Positions 26,013 to 35,289 of a stretch of DNA of 64,000 nt are shown here, piece by piece. Below the pieces are notes generated by a model. The model was given only the letters and a program-made list of their open reading frames with translations. It was not told the DNA's origin and did not search any database. The DNA is from JACQAP01 sp035275265 (GTDB lineage Bacteria; Pseudomonadota; Gammaproteobacteria; Burkholderiales; JACQAP01). Made by a program: the position numbers and the translations under genes. Each line of letters opens with the position of its first letter. Positions within the stretch are counted from its first letter, which is position 1. The DNA is taken from positions 310,001 to 374,000 of the forward strand of contig DATENC010000006.1 of assembly GCA_035275265.1 (NCBI GenBank), given 5' to 3'.

Positions 26013-26890
26013 GCTTTCTCCGACACTTTCTCGCCGAAGAAGCCCTGCGGGCGAAACACCAGCACCAGAAACAGCATCATGAAGGCATAGGCGTCCTTGT
26101 AGGGAACAGAGATGTAGTACGCCGCGAAACTCTCGACCACGCCGATGAAAATACCGCCGACAATCGCACCTTTGACGTCGCCGAAGCCGCCGATGATGGT
26201 GGCCGCAAAGGCCTTTAGCGCGATGATCGAACCCATGCCGATCGAGACGAACAGCACCGGGCCGACCAGCACGCCGGCAAGTCCGCCCAACACCGCGCTG
26301 TAGATGAACGTGACCGCGATCATCAGCGCGACCGGAATGCCAAGCAGCCGTGCCATGTCTTTGTCCTGCGAAGTGGCCTGCAGCTTCTTGCCTACCAGCG
26401 TGTGCTCAAAGAAGAAGTACTGGAAGGCCACCATCAACATTGTTACCGCGAGGATGACCAGGTACTGGCTGTCGAGGAAAACCGAACCGATCTGGACGCC
26501 GCCCTGGATCACGTTGTCGAGCCGTTTCGGCTGCGCACCGAAGATCGCCAGCACTGTGTTCTGAAGGAAGATCGATGCGCCAAGGGTAGAAATCAGCACC
26601 GGCAGGAATCCACGGTGCCGCAGCGGGAAATACACCCCATAGTTGAAGAGGATGCCGAACACGCCCATGCCGATCAGCGCCAGCAGGAAAGACAGCCAGT
26701 AAGGCAAACCTGCGCCGACCAGGCACGCGACCATCATGTAGGCGCCGAGCATGGCGAAGTCGCCCTGCGCGAAGTTGACCACATTGGTGGCGCGGATGAT
26801 GAGCACGAAGCCCAGCGCAACCAGGGCATAGATGCTGCCTAGCGCAAGGCCCTGGAACAATACCTGGAAATTGTTGGCAAGCGCTTCCAC
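26009..26890 (-). CDS. livH: Branched-chain amino-acid-type ABC transporter permease LivH
   Basis: 293-aa inner-membrane permease with the LivH motif GSIYALVALGFVLIIRATNVVNFAQG at its N-terminus (residues 17-42) and eight or so hydrophobic segments. It begins with GTG at 26890, seven nt after a GGGGGA ribosome site. It lies between the binding-protein gene (60-nt gap) and the fused livMG gene (4-nt overlap). Confidence 0.95.
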   Translation of the reverse strand: MEALANNFQVLFQGLALGSIYALVALGFVLIIRATNVVNFAQGDFAMLGAYMMVACLVGAGLPYWLSFLLALIGMGVFGILFNYGVYFPLRHRGFLPVLISTLGASIFLQNTVLAIFGAQPKRLDNVIQGGVQIGSVFLDSQYLVILAVTMLMVAFQYFFFEHTLVGKKLQATSQDKDMARLLGIPVALMIAVTFIYSAVLGGLAGVLVGPVLFVSIGMGSIIALKAFAATIIGGFGDVKGAIVGGIFIGVVESFAAYYISVPYKDAYAFMMLFLVLVFRPQGFFGEKVSEKA

Positions 26891-26950
26891 GGCGCTTTCC
26901 CCCTTGTTATCGCGAGCCCTCCTGCACCCGCAGTTGCGCGATCGCCGTGC

Positions 26951-28084
26951 CTACTTCTCGAAGTTAATGTGCTTCACGAACACCAGTTTGCCGTTATCGT
27001 TCTTGACGATGTTATAACCGCGCAGGCCGTCGCCCTGCTCATCGAAGTTGTAGATCCCCTCGACACCCTTCCAGTTCTTCAGGCCGACAATCGCGCCGCG
27101 GATGCTTTCCGGCTTCGTATCCTTCGCACTGTTCAATGCGGTTGCGATCACGTTCATGGCATCGAACGCCCAGCTCGAATAGACGTCGGGCTCCAGTTTG
27201 TATTTGGCACGATACATCTTCGAGAACGCCGTCGCCTCTTCATTGGCGTCGGGATTGAAATCGGCGACACCATAGGTGCCGTGCAAGGCGTCTCCGGCGA
27301 GCTTCATCGCGGTGTCGGTGACGATCGAGGCCGAGCCGACCCATGTTGCATTGACGCCGAGCTGGCGCAGTTGCTTGGCGAAAATGCCGAGATCCTGCGA
27401 AGTGGTCATATAGCTGCCGATGATGTCCGCGCCCGATTTCTTGATCGCCAGCACGACCGGGGTGAAGTCTTGCGAATTGTTGGTGTAGCCCTGCACCAGC
27501 ACCGGTTCCACACCGTATGCCGTGAGCGCATCGAGCAGCGCTTTCGAGCCCCCTGAACCGAAGGCATCGGTCGAATGCACGACTGCCCACTTCTTCAATT
27601 TAAGCGAATTGGCGCCGAAGTCGGCGATAACGCGGGAGGAATACAGGTCGTTCGGACGGCAGCGGAACAGCCAGCGGTTGTTGACCCTGGTCAGGCTGGG
27701 GTCGCTGCCACCTATCATGGTGGGGATGCCAAGCTTGGCAATGGTTGGCGAAGCTGCCTGGGTCTGGGTGCTGCGGATCGGCCCGATGATCGCCGGGATG
27801 TCCTTGCGTCCGCCGAGCTTCGAAATTGCCAGCACGGTGCCAGGGTTGGTGGATTGGTTGTCTTCGATTACCAACTCGACCCGCTGACCGAGGATTCCGC
27901 CCTTCTTGTTGATTTCCTCGGCGGCGAGTTTGGCGCCGTTGATGGTGTAGCTGCCCGCTTCTGCATTCGGACCGGTGATTTCGCTGACGAGGCCGATGCG
28001 GATGGGATCGGCCGCAACCGCAGAAAGTCCGATGAGCGATGTTGCAACGCCCGTTGCCAGGGCGCAGAGAAGGTACATGCGCAT
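26951..28084 (-). CDS. Branched-chain amino-acid-type ABC substrate-binding protein
   Basis: Periplasmic binding protein of the Leu/Ile/Val family, 377 aa. ATG at 28084 has a strong GGAGGAAATC site; the frame is open about 43 codons further but that part is not signal-like. The signal peptide (MRMYLLCALATGVATSLIG, cut near AVA-ADP) is followed by IRIGLVSEITGPNAEAG, a typical first strand. It is the first gene of the liv operon. The 222-bp leader upstream probably holds its promoter; a GCCC/GGGC hairpin lies there, but no operator could be identified. Confidence 0.94.
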   Translation of the reverse strand: MRMYLLCALATGVATSLIGLSAVAADPIRIGLVSEITGPNAEAGSYTINGAKLAAEEINKKGGILGQRVELVIEDNQSTNPGTVLAISKLGGRKDIPAIIGPIRSTQTQAASPTIAKLGIPTMIGGSDPSLTRVNNRWLFRCRPNDLYSSRVIADFGANSLKLKKWAVVHSTDAFGSGGSKALLDALTAYGVEPVLVQGYTNNSQDFTPVVLAIKKSGADIIGSYMTTSQDLGIFAKQLRQLGVNATWVGSASIVTDTAMKLAGDALHGTYGVADFNPDANEEATAFSKMYRAKYKLEPDVYSSWAFDAMNVIATALNSAKDTKPESIRGAIVGLKNWKGVEGIYNFDEQGDGLRGYNIVKNDNGKLVFVKHINFEK

Positions 28085-28306
28085 GATTTCCTCCGGGATA
28101 TTGTTCTGTTTTGACTCGGGCGCTGCGTCGCAGCACCCGGTCATGCTGTTTGGATTCGCCCAAAAATCGCGGGCGCATGACAAAAAACGTGACGCGACGC
28201 CGGCGGTTGACACCGCTCAGTGCGTAAAACCATGAACGGCACCGGGAGTCCAAACGGGTTGCGGGACAAGGTGGACGCACGTCGAAGAACGTCAAACTTC
28301 ATAGGG

Positions 28307-28693
28307 CTAACTGTAGTTGGAAACCTCGATCAGGTTTCCGTCCGGATCGCGAAAGTACACCGAGAGAATCGGCCCGATCGCACCGGTTCTCTGCACCGGA
28401 CCCTCGATGATCTCCACCCGGCATTCGAGCAGGTGTCGGATCACTTCCAACAGCGGCGTAACCGCTATCAGGCAAACATCGGCAGTACCGGGTCCCGGCA
28501 AGGCGGCCTTGGGTTCGAATTCGCTGCCTTGCTGGTGCAAATTGATCTTTGCTGCGCCGAAATGGAGCGAACGGCGGCCGTCGGCAAACGTTTTCTCTTC
28601 CATGCCGAGCACGCGCGAGTAGAACGCGCACGTCACGTCGATGTTCTTGACTGTGAGAACAAAGTGATCGAGTCGATCGATCCGCACCGGCAT
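28307..28693 (-). CDS. VOC-family (glyoxalase-fold) protein
   Basis: 128-aa vicinal-oxygen-chelate protein with two beta-alpha-beta-beta-beta modules. Likely metal ligands are His10 (RLDHFVLTV) and Glu near the C-terminus (DPDGNLIEVSNY). Family members include glyoxalases, dioxygenases and fosfomycin-resistance proteins. This one is closest in pattern to the uncharacterised YwkD/virulence-type VOC proteins. It starts 13 nt after glgP on the same strand. The reaction is unknown. Confidence 0.88.
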   Translation of the reverse strand: MPVRIDRLDHFVLTVKNIDVTCAFYSRVLGMEEKTFADGRRSLHFGAAKINLHQQGSEFEPKAALPGPGTADVCLIAVTPLLEVIRHLLECRVEIIEGPVQRTGAIGPILSVYFRDPDGNLIEVSNYS

Positions 28694-28706
28694 CCGTAAA
28701 CGCTCT

Positions 28707-31265
28707 CTAAAGCCAGCGCATCATACCCATCTCGAAAGCATGGGTCAGCAATTCGTGATGCGGATAAATGCGAATGCGGTATCCGAGCTTACCGCAGTGT
28801 TCGGGGCTCAGTTCCAGCACGAAGCGATGTTCGCCCTTCTCGGTGCGCACCCCTTCCGACTGGAACTGATAGCGGTCCGGCTCGGCTTCGTTGTCGCGGC
28901 TCATCTGTTTGGTAATCAGGAGTTCGACCCTGACATCCTCCGGCTTCAGGCCGTCGAGGCCCACACCGACTTCAAAACGCATGTTCTCGCCGAAGGCAAT
29001 GCGTTTCTTCGGTGCGTCCAGCCTGCGCATGGTTACTCTTGGCCAGGAACCGCGTACGTGCTTCTTCCACTCGGCAAGCTGACGCGCCGCCTCGAAGTTC
29101 GATTCCCCGTAGCGCCGCCCCTGACGGGTAGCGGGAAGATAGAATTTTGCGAGGTATTCGCTCATCATGCGCGTGGACGAAAAACGCGGCAGTAGCGTCG
29201 CGATGGAGCGCTTCGCCATGCGCAGCCATTCGGCCGAATAACCCATGTCACCGCGCCGGTAATATAACGGGATCACCTGGTCCTGAAGCAACTCGTAGAG
29301 AGTCCGGCTTTCCTCGAAGTTGCGGCGCGCCTCATCCAGGCTTTCCGACACCGGCTTGATCCCCCAGCCGTTCTTGCCGTCGTAACCCTCGCCCCACCAG
29401 CCGTCGAGCACCGAGAGGTTGAGCACGCCATTCATCCCCGCTTTCATGCCGGATGTGCCGCTGGCCTCCAGCGGATACACCGGGTTGTTCAGCCACACAT
29501 CCACTCCCGAAACCAGCCGCCGCGCCAGCCGCAGATCGTAGCCTTCGATCAGCAGGATTTTGCCCTCGAGATCCGGCAGGTGCGCCATTTGCGTGAGCCG
29601 GCGGATGATGTCCTGACCGGGCACGTCTGCCGGATGCGCCTTGCCGGCAAAGACAAACAGGACCGGACGTTTTTCGTCGCCAAGTATCTGCCGCAGCCAG
29701 TCGAGGTCCTCGAACAGCAGTGCTGCGCGCTTATAAGTAGCGAAACGCCGCGCAAAACCTATGGTTAGAACATTCGGATTGATCGGATCGGCGTAACGCA
29801 ACAGGCGATCGAGGTGGGCCTCGGACCCACGGTTGCGGAAGTGCTGGCGCGACACCCGGTGACGCACCAGGTGCAGCATCTGCGCTTTCAGGGACTGGCG
29901 CACGCTCCAGAACAGGTGATCCGGCATGTCGTCGATGCGCTGCCAGAACGCCTGGTTGTTGGCATGGTGCGACCAGTCGAAGCCGAGAAACTTGTCGAAC
30001 TGGTCGGACCACTCCGGTGCCAGGAATGTGGGCACATGCACGCCGTTGGTGACGTAGGAAAGGGGATTTTCCTCCGGCGCCACTTCCGGCCACAGCGGCG
30101 CGCAGATGCGCGCAGACATGCTGCCGTGAATCTGGCTGACACCGTTCTGGAACCGCGATCCGCGGATCGCCAGCGCAGTCATGTTGAACTCCTGGTTGCC
30201 GTCAACGCGGCCGAGTGCGAGCAGGTCTTGTTCACTCATGCCCAGTTCCTTGCGCAGCCAGGAGAAATAGTCGCGCATCATGTCCGCGCTGAAGTGGTCA
30301 TGGCCTGCGGGTACCGGCGTGTGGGTCGTAAACACGGTGTTGGCGGCGACGGCTTCGAGCGCGGCGTCGAAACTCAGTCCCTGTCCGACCAGCATGCGCG
30401 CTCGCTCGAGCACCAGGAATGCCGGGTGCCCCTCGTTGATGTGCCAGGCGGTCGGTTTCAGTCCCAGTGCCACCAGCGCGCGCACGCCGCCGACGCCGAG
30501 CACGATTTCCTGTTCCATGCGCGTGGTCCGGTCGCCGCCGTACAGGCGGTGAGTGATATCGCGGTCGTCGCCGGTGTTCTCATCGAGGTCCGTATCGAGC
30601 AGGTACAGCGTCACGTGCCCCACTTCTGCCTGCCAGACTTTCACGTGTACCGCGCGCCCAGGCAGATCGACCTTCACCCTCACCTCGGAGCCGTCATCGC
30701 GCAACAGCGGTGCTACCGGCAGGTCGTCGAAATCGGAATCGGAATAGGCCGCGTGCTGGTTGCCTTCGCCATCGATGGTCTGGTGGAAATAACCTTGGCG
30801 ATAGAGCAGTCCGACGCCGATGAAGGGCAGACGCATGTCGCTTGCCGACTTGCAATGGTCGCCGGCGAGGATGCCCAATCCTCCTGAGTAAATTGGCAGG
30901 CTCTCGTGGAATCCGAATTCGGCGCAGAAGTAGGCGACCAGATCGCTCTGTCGCAGCCACTCGGAGCCATTCCTGCGCATAGGCTCGCCGTGGTAGGTAT
31001 CGAACTCTGAGAGCACCCGATTGTAATTGCCGAGGAACACCGGGTCGTCGGCGGCGTCTACAAGTTTCTGCTCGTCGACGCGCTTCAGGAAAGCTTTCGG
31101 GTTGTGACCGACTTCATCCCAGAGCAGGGTGTCCAGACGCGAGAACAGCAACCGCGTCTGCCGGTCCCAGCTGTACCAGAGGTTGTTGGCGAGTTCCTCC
31201 AGCCGCGCGAGTCGGCGCGGCAGCTTGGCATTGACTTCGAGGGTGAACGTCGTACCTTGAGACAT
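28707..31265 (-). CDS. glgP: Alpha-glucan phosphorylase
   Basis: Releases glucose 1-phosphate from storage glucan, the reverse direction of the glg cluster at 5-15 kb. 852 aa, of the branch with an N-terminal DUF3417-like domain (RLARLEELANNLWYSWD, residues 18-34). The pyridoxal-phosphate Lys is Lys608 in EASGTSGMKAGMNG, and NEGHPAFLVLERAR and FTTHTPVPAGHD are also present. It is not linked to glgBA but is followed by the VOC gene. Confidence 0.95.
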   Translation of the reverse strand: MSQGTTFTLEVNAKLPRRLARLEELANNLWYSWDRQTRLLFSRLDTLLWDEVGHNPKAFLKRVDEQKLVDAADDPVFLGNYNRVLSEFDTYHGEPMRRNGSEWLRQSDLVAYFCAEFGFHESLPIYSGGLGILAGDHCKSASDMRLPFIGVGLLYRQGYFHQTIDGEGNQHAAYSDSDFDDLPVAPLLRDDGSEVRVKVDLPGRAVHVKVWQAEVGHVTLYLLDTDLDENTGDDRDITHRLYGGDRTTRMEQEIVLGVGGVRALVALGLKPTAWHINEGHPAFLVLERARMLVGQGLSFDAALEAVAANTVFTTHTPVPAGHDHFSADMMRDYFSWLRKELGMSEQDLLALGRVDGNQEFNMTALAIRGSRFQNGVSQIHGSMSARICAPLWPEVAPEENPLSYVTNGVHVPTFLAPEWSDQFDKFLGFDWSHHANNQAFWQRIDDMPDHLFWSVRQSLKAQMLHLVRHRVSRQHFRNRGSEAHLDRLLRYADPINPNVLTIGFARRFATYKRAALLFEDLDWLRQILGDEKRPVLFVFAGKAHPADVPGQDIIRRLTQMAHLPDLEGKILLIEGYDLRLARRLVSGVDVWLNNPVYPLEASGTSGMKAGMNGVLNLSVLDGWWGEGYDGKNGWGIKPVSESLDEARRNFEESRTLYELLQDQVIPLYYRRGDMGYSAEWLRMAKRSIATLLPRFSSTRMMSEYLAKFYLPATRQGRRYGESNFEAARQLAEWKKHVRGSWPRVTMRRLDAPKKRIAFGENMRFEVGVGLDGLKPEDVRVELLITKQMSRDNEAEPDRYQFQSEGVRTEKGEHRFVLELSPEHCGKLGYRIRIYPHHELLTHAFEMGMMRWL

Positions 31266-31393
31266 GGTTGGACCGGGTCAGCAATCAGAGTGCGGGATTA
31301 TGAGGAAAAGCCGCGGTTTGGGGAAACGGCGGCCGGCACCGGATCGGTGCAACGGCCACCGCACTTGCCTGCCATCTTGGCGCCCGAAAGACG

Positions 31394-32725
31394 CTAGAGC
31401 ACGTATCGCGCCAGATCTTCGCTCTGCGCCAGATCCTTGAGCCGCGCGTCGACGCGCGCCGCGTCGATGACGACCTTCTGCCCCTGATTGCGGTCGGCTT
31501 CAAACGATACGTCCTCGAGCAATTTCTCCATCACAGTGTAGAGTCGGCGCGCACCGATGTTTTCGGTCTTTTCGTTAACTTGCCAGGCGATCTCGGCGAG
31601 CCGCCGGATGCCCTCCTGGCGGAAATCGAGCTGGACGCCTTCGGTTTCGAGCAGCGCCTGGTACTGTTGCGTAAGGCAGGCGTCGGTTGCAGTCAGGATC
31701 CGCTCGAAGTCATCCACGGAAAGGCTGCCGAGCTCGACGCGAATAGGAAAACGGCCCTGCAATTCCGGGATCAGATCCGACGGCCGGGAAAGATGGAACG
31801 CGCCGCTGCCGATGAACAGGATGTGGTCGGTCTTGATCATGCCGTACTTGGTCGAAACCGTGGTGCCCTCCACCAGCGGCAGCAGGTCGCGCTGTACGCC
31901 GTGACGCGACACCTCCGGTCCCGAGGTTTCCTGGCGGCTCGTGATCTTGTCGATCTCGTCGAGAAATACGATACCGTTCTGCTCCACGTTGGTGAGAGCC
32001 TTGAGCTTGAGTTCCTCGTCGTTGACCAATTTGGCCGCCTCTTCCTCGGTCAACAACTGCATCGCCTCTCGGATCTTGAGCTTGCGGGTCTTGCGCCGCG
32101 CCCCGCCGAGGTTCTGGAACATGCTCTGAATCTGCGTCGTCAGGTCCTCCATTCCGGGAGGCGCCAGAATCTCCATCTGCGTTTGCATCGCCGCGAGGTC
32201 GATCTCGATCTCCTTGTCGTCGAGTTCCCCTTCACGCAGCTTCTTCCGGAATTTCTGCCTGGTCGCATTGTCTCGGTCTTCCTGCTCGGCTTGAAAGCCG
32301 ATCTCCCGTGCCGGTGGCAGCAGTACGTCCAGGATGCGCTCCTCGGCCTGGTCTTCTGCACGGTGTCGCACTTTGCGTGTTTCCAGTTCGCGCGCCTGCT
32401 TGATCGCGGTCTCAACCAAGTCGCGGATGATCGAATCCACATCCTTGCCGACGTACCCAACCTCGGTGAACTTGGTGGCCTCCACTTTGATGAACGGCGC
32501 ATCCGCAAGCTTCGCCAGCCGCCGCGCGATCTCGGTCTTGCCCACGCCCGTGGGCCCGATCATCAGGATGTTCTTGGGCGTGATCTCCTGGCGTAACGGC
32601 TCGGCCACCTGCTGGCGCCGCCAACGGTTGCGCAAGGCGATCGCGACCGCGCGCTTGGCGGCGTGCTGACCGATGATATGTTTATCCAGTTCGTGAACGA
32701 TTTCTTGGGGGGTCATGTGAGACAT
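31394..32725 (-). CDS. hslU: ATP-dependent protease ATPase subunit HslU
   Basis: Unfoldase of the HslUV protease. 443 aa from the ATG at 32725 (a second ATG at 32716 begins MTPQEIVHELDK). Walker A GPTGVGKTEIARRLA, the pore motif GYVG, Walker B GIVFLDEIDKI and the sensor 2 region NIGARRLYTVMEKLLE are present, with the I-domain between. The frame is open 22 codons further, but those codons lie in the repeat-like spacer behind hslV. It lies 82 nt after hslV. Confidence 0.97.
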   Translation of the reverse strand: MSHMTPQEIVHELDKHIIGQHAAKRAVAIALRNRWRRQQVAEPLRQEITPKNILMIGPTGVGKTEIARRLAKLADAPFIKVEATKFTEVGYVGKDVDSIIRDLVETAIKQARELETRKVRHRAEDQAEERILDVLLPPAREIGFQAEQEDRDNATRQKFRKKLREGELDDKEIEIDLAAMQTQMEILAPPGMEDLTTQIQSMFQNLGGARRKTRKLKIREAMQLLTEEEAAKLVNDEELKLKALTNVEQNGIVFLDEIDKITSRQETSGPEVSRHGVQRDLLPLVEGTTVSTKYGMIKTDHILFIGSGAFHLSRPSDLIPELQGRFPIRVELGSLSVDDFERILTATDACLTQQYQALLETEGVQLDFRQEGIRRLAEIAWQVNEKTENIGARRLYTVMEKLLEDVSFEADRNQGQKVVIDAARVDARLKDLAQSEDLARYVL

Positions 32726-32738
32726 GGAAGACGTGAAC

Positions 32739-32799
32739 GTGAACGTGTGAATGAGTGGGAAATGCGGGGTGTTTTCGGTTTTAGCCTTCACACTTTCAC
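32739..32799. repeat. Imperfect hairpin with GTGAANN-type repeats between hslV and hslU
   Basis: GTGAACGTGTGAA (32739-32751) pairs with TTCACACTTTCAC (32787-32799) at 12 of 13 positions. Both arms consist of short GTGAA-type units, and the outer flanks (GACGTGAACGTGAACG, and CTTCTTCACTCACTC on the other side) continue the pattern. In the hslVU mRNA it could form a stem between the two genes. Confidence 0.55.
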
Positions 32800-32807
32800 T
32801 TCTTCAC

Positions 32808-33347
32808 TCACTCAAGAACTTCAATCACATGATTCTGGTTGGTGTAGATGCAGATATCGCCGGCGATGGTCAGCGATCTCTTGACGATGTCCTGCGGCGA
32901 CAGTTCGGTATTCTCGAGCAGCGCGCGCGCCGCGGCCTGAGCGTAGGGGCCGCCGCTGCCGATTGCAACCAGTCCCAGTTCCGGTTCGACCACGTCGCCG
33001 TTGCCGGACACGATCAGCGAAGTTTCATGGTCCGCCACCGCCAGCATCGCTTCGAGCCGGCGCAGGATGCGGTCGGTGCGCCAGTCCTTGGCGAGTTCCA
33101 CCGCGGAACGCAGCAGATTGCCCTGGTGCTTTTCCAACTTCGCCTCGAAGCGTTCGAATAGCGTGAAGGCGTCCGCCGTGCCGCCGGCGAAACCGGCGAG
33201 GATGCGCTCCTGGAAAAGGCGCCGAACCTTGCGCGCGCTGGCCTTGAGAACGACATTGCCGAAGGTTACCTGTCCGTCGCCGCCGAGTGCGACGCGGCTT
33301 CCGCGACGCACCGACAAGATCGTCGTGCCGTGAAAATTCTCAACCAT
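32808..33347 (-). CDS. hslV: ATP-dependent protease proteolytic subunit HslV
   Basis: Threonine protease of HslUV, 179 aa. The N-terminus reads MVENFHG followed by TTILSVRRG; the Thr after Gly7 would become the catalytic N-terminal residue after processing. GGDGQVTFGN, RKVRRLFQ and the sodium-site region near GSGGPYAQAAARAL are present. Gene order hslV-hslU is the usual one. Confidence 0.97.
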   Translation of the reverse strand: MVENFHGTTILSVRRGSRVALGGDGQVTFGNVVLKASARKVRRLFQERILAGFAGGTADAFTLFERFEAKLEKHQGNLLRSAVELAKDWRTDRILRRLEAMLAVADHETSLIVSGNGDVVEPELGLVAIGSGGPYAQAAARALLENTELSPQDIVKRSLTIAGDICIYTNQNHVIEVLE

Positions 33348-33394
33348 ATGAATACGGACCGTCAGGAATGAATGCTGCTGTGCCAGCGCCCAGC

Positions 33395-34414
33395 CTACTT
33401 GCCGAGCAGCGCGGCATTCTCGTCCACCTTGAGCAGGCGCAACAACGTTGCGATGAGCCTATTGGCGTGCAGGATGCGCACGGTCTTGCCGTTGCCCTTC
33501 AGCGCTGCGATCGTGTTGGCAAGGCTCCCGGCACACACGAAGTCGATGCGGCGCAGCCTGCCCACGTTGATGTTCACGTACTCGCGGTTTGAGGCAAAGT
33601 GCTGCAGTGCCTGCAATTGCGGATCCTTGAGGCCGGCCATCTCACCGGCAATGGTGATCAACTCTGACTGGTAGCGCGGTTCTTCGCGCTTTTCTTCGAC
33701 GGTCTCGCGAATCAGAACCGGCGTCAGTTCCGGTTCCCACGCTGGCGGGTCGGTCTCGACGCACAAGGCATACTCCAGCGCGATGCTTTCGAATTGCTTC
33801 TGATTTCCCTGCAGCCGCTGCAGATCGAGAAGAAGAAGCCAGAACGCGGGTACATTGGGCATCGTATCCAACGCCTGCCGCAGCAACTTCTCGATGCGCT
33901 CGGCGCCACTGAACAGGACGCCGTTGCCGGCCAGAAACTGTAGTTCCTGCGAAAGCAGCGTGCAACCTTCTTCCTGGATTTGCGAAACCTTGGTCAGATC
34001 GATGTGGACCACAGGGTGCTTGGCCGCCACTACGCGAATCCGCGCAAGACCTGCAGCAGAAGATGTGCCGAGCGGCCCTTCGATCTCCACATGCGCCGCG
34101 CCGCCGGCCCGCAGTTCCGTGGACAGGCCGTCGGGCAGCATGTCATCGCTGAGCCAGTCAGGTGCAGCACGTCCGAAAAGGGCCGCATAGCGTTTCGACA
34201 GGCCCTCGAAATCGGCCCATTGCCCTTGTAACCTGAAAAGGTCGAACAGCATCAACCAGGCCGGCGGCGGCGCAACTTTTTCTGCCTTGACGGCTTCGAC
34301 CAGGATTTCGATTGCAGCACCGGTGTGGCCGTTGGCGTAGTGCACCGCGGCTTCCTGCTCTGCCCTTGACAGTTGGGGCTGGATCTCCGAGACCTCGATG
34401 TTGGCGGAACTCAT
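33395..34414 (-). CDS. Double STAS-like domain protein
   Basis: 339 aa from the ATG at 34414; the open frame continues upstream without protein-like sequence. Two STAS-like (anti-sigma-antagonist fold) units can be made out, near residues 140-215 (AAHVEIEGPLG... HIDLTKVSQIQEEGCTLL) and 260-335 (ITIAGEMAG... NINVGRLRRIDFVCAGSL). Each is preceded by a helical stretch of similar layout (PPAWLMLFDLFRLQGQW and PAFWLLLLDLQRLQGNQ), so the protein appears to be an internal duplication. No phosphorylatable Ser/Thr is clear. A regulatory role is only inferred. Confidence 0.75.
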   Translation of the reverse strand: MSSANIEVSEIQPQLSRAEQEAAVHYANGHTGAAIEILVEAVKAEKVAPPPAWLMLFDLFRLQGQWADFEGLSKRYAALFGRAAPDWLSDDMLPDGLSTELRAGGAAHVEIEGPLGTSSAAGLARIRVVAAKHPVVHIDLTKVSQIQEEGCTLLSQELQFLAGNGVLFSGAERIEKLLRQALDTMPNVPAFWLLLLDLQRLQGNQKQFESIALEYALCVETDPPAWEPELTPVLIRETVEEKREEPRYQSELITIAGEMAGLKDPQLQALQHFASNREYVNINVGRLRRIDFVCAGSLANTIAALKGNGKTVRILHANRLIATLLRLLKVDENAALLGK

Positions 34415-34520
34415 AACGATTCGGCGCGGCGGCCGGCGCGCGGTGGGATGACGAAAGGCCCGCATCATTCTGGCGACGGGCCGGACGATAACAGCAAGAC
34501 AGTGATTGTACTGGAGACTA

Positions 34521-35288
34521 TCACGCCGCGGCCGCGGACGGCCGGCCACGCTCGACTGCGGACAACGCGATTCCTACCACTGCCATAGCCCAGACGATGA
34601 TTGCGCCGGTGGGCAGATCGAATACGATCGATGCGATCAGTCCGAAAAAATATCCCAGCCCGCCGACTGCGTAGGCCTTGGCCAGGCGCCATCGCGTGGC
34701 ATTGCGCGAGGCAAGAGCCGGGATGATGAGGCTGGTGAAGACAAGATAGATGCCGACCATCTGCACCGAAGCGGTCACCGCGAGGCCGAACAGAAGATAG
34801 AAACCAACGCGGCCGAGTCGGGCCATGCCGATGCCGAACCAGGCGGCCAGAATGATAACGGTTAATGCTGCGACGATTGCAATTTGGTGATGACCGACCC
34901 AGAGAATCTGTCCGACCAGCATGTCTTTCAGGTACTCGCCGGCATGGGGGTTGCCGGCCAGTAACAGGATTTCAAGCGTCGCTGCCAGCACGAATACCGA
35001 ACCGATGATCGCCTCCTGGACGGCGGGCCAGCGCTTCTCTGTCCAGGTCAGGAACAGCGCGCCAAGCAGCGCGGCGCCGAGCGCCGTGACCTGTACGGCG
35101 TAGGCCTTTTCCTCCAGTCCGAAATAGTTGGCGGCGATGACGCCTACACCGGCGATCTGCGCAATCGCAATGTCGATGAAAACGATGCCGCGATTCAGCA
35201 CCTGGATTCCCAGCGGCACGTGGGTAGCCGTGACCAGCAGGCCCGCTACAAAGGCAGGAAGCAGAATGCTGAACTCGAGGTTTGGCAT
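34521..35288 (-). CDS. Metal ABC transporter permease (ZnuB/MntB family)
   Basis: 255-aa inner-membrane permease of the zinc/manganese ABC-3 family with seven or eight hydrophobic segments. The N-terminal GIQVLNRGIVFIDIAIAQIAG and central LKDMLVGQILWV motifs are family hallmarks. It starts one base after the binding-protein stop. It is the last gene of a leftward operon; no ATPase gene follows, as the next gene is the STAS-like protein. Confidence 0.92.
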   Translation of the reverse strand: MPNLEFSILLPAFVAGLLVTATHVPLGIQVLNRGIVFIDIAIAQIAGVGVIAANYFGLEEKAYAVQVTALGAALLGALFLTWTEKRWPAVQEAIIGSVFVLAATLEILLLAGNPHAGEYLKDMLVGQILWVGHHQIAIVAALTVIILAAWFGIGMARLGRVGFYLLFGLAVTASVQMVGIYLVFTSLIIPALASRNATRWRLAKAYAVGGLGYFFGLIASIVFDLPTGAIIVWAMAVVGIALSAVERGRPSAAAA

Positions 35289-35289
35289 G

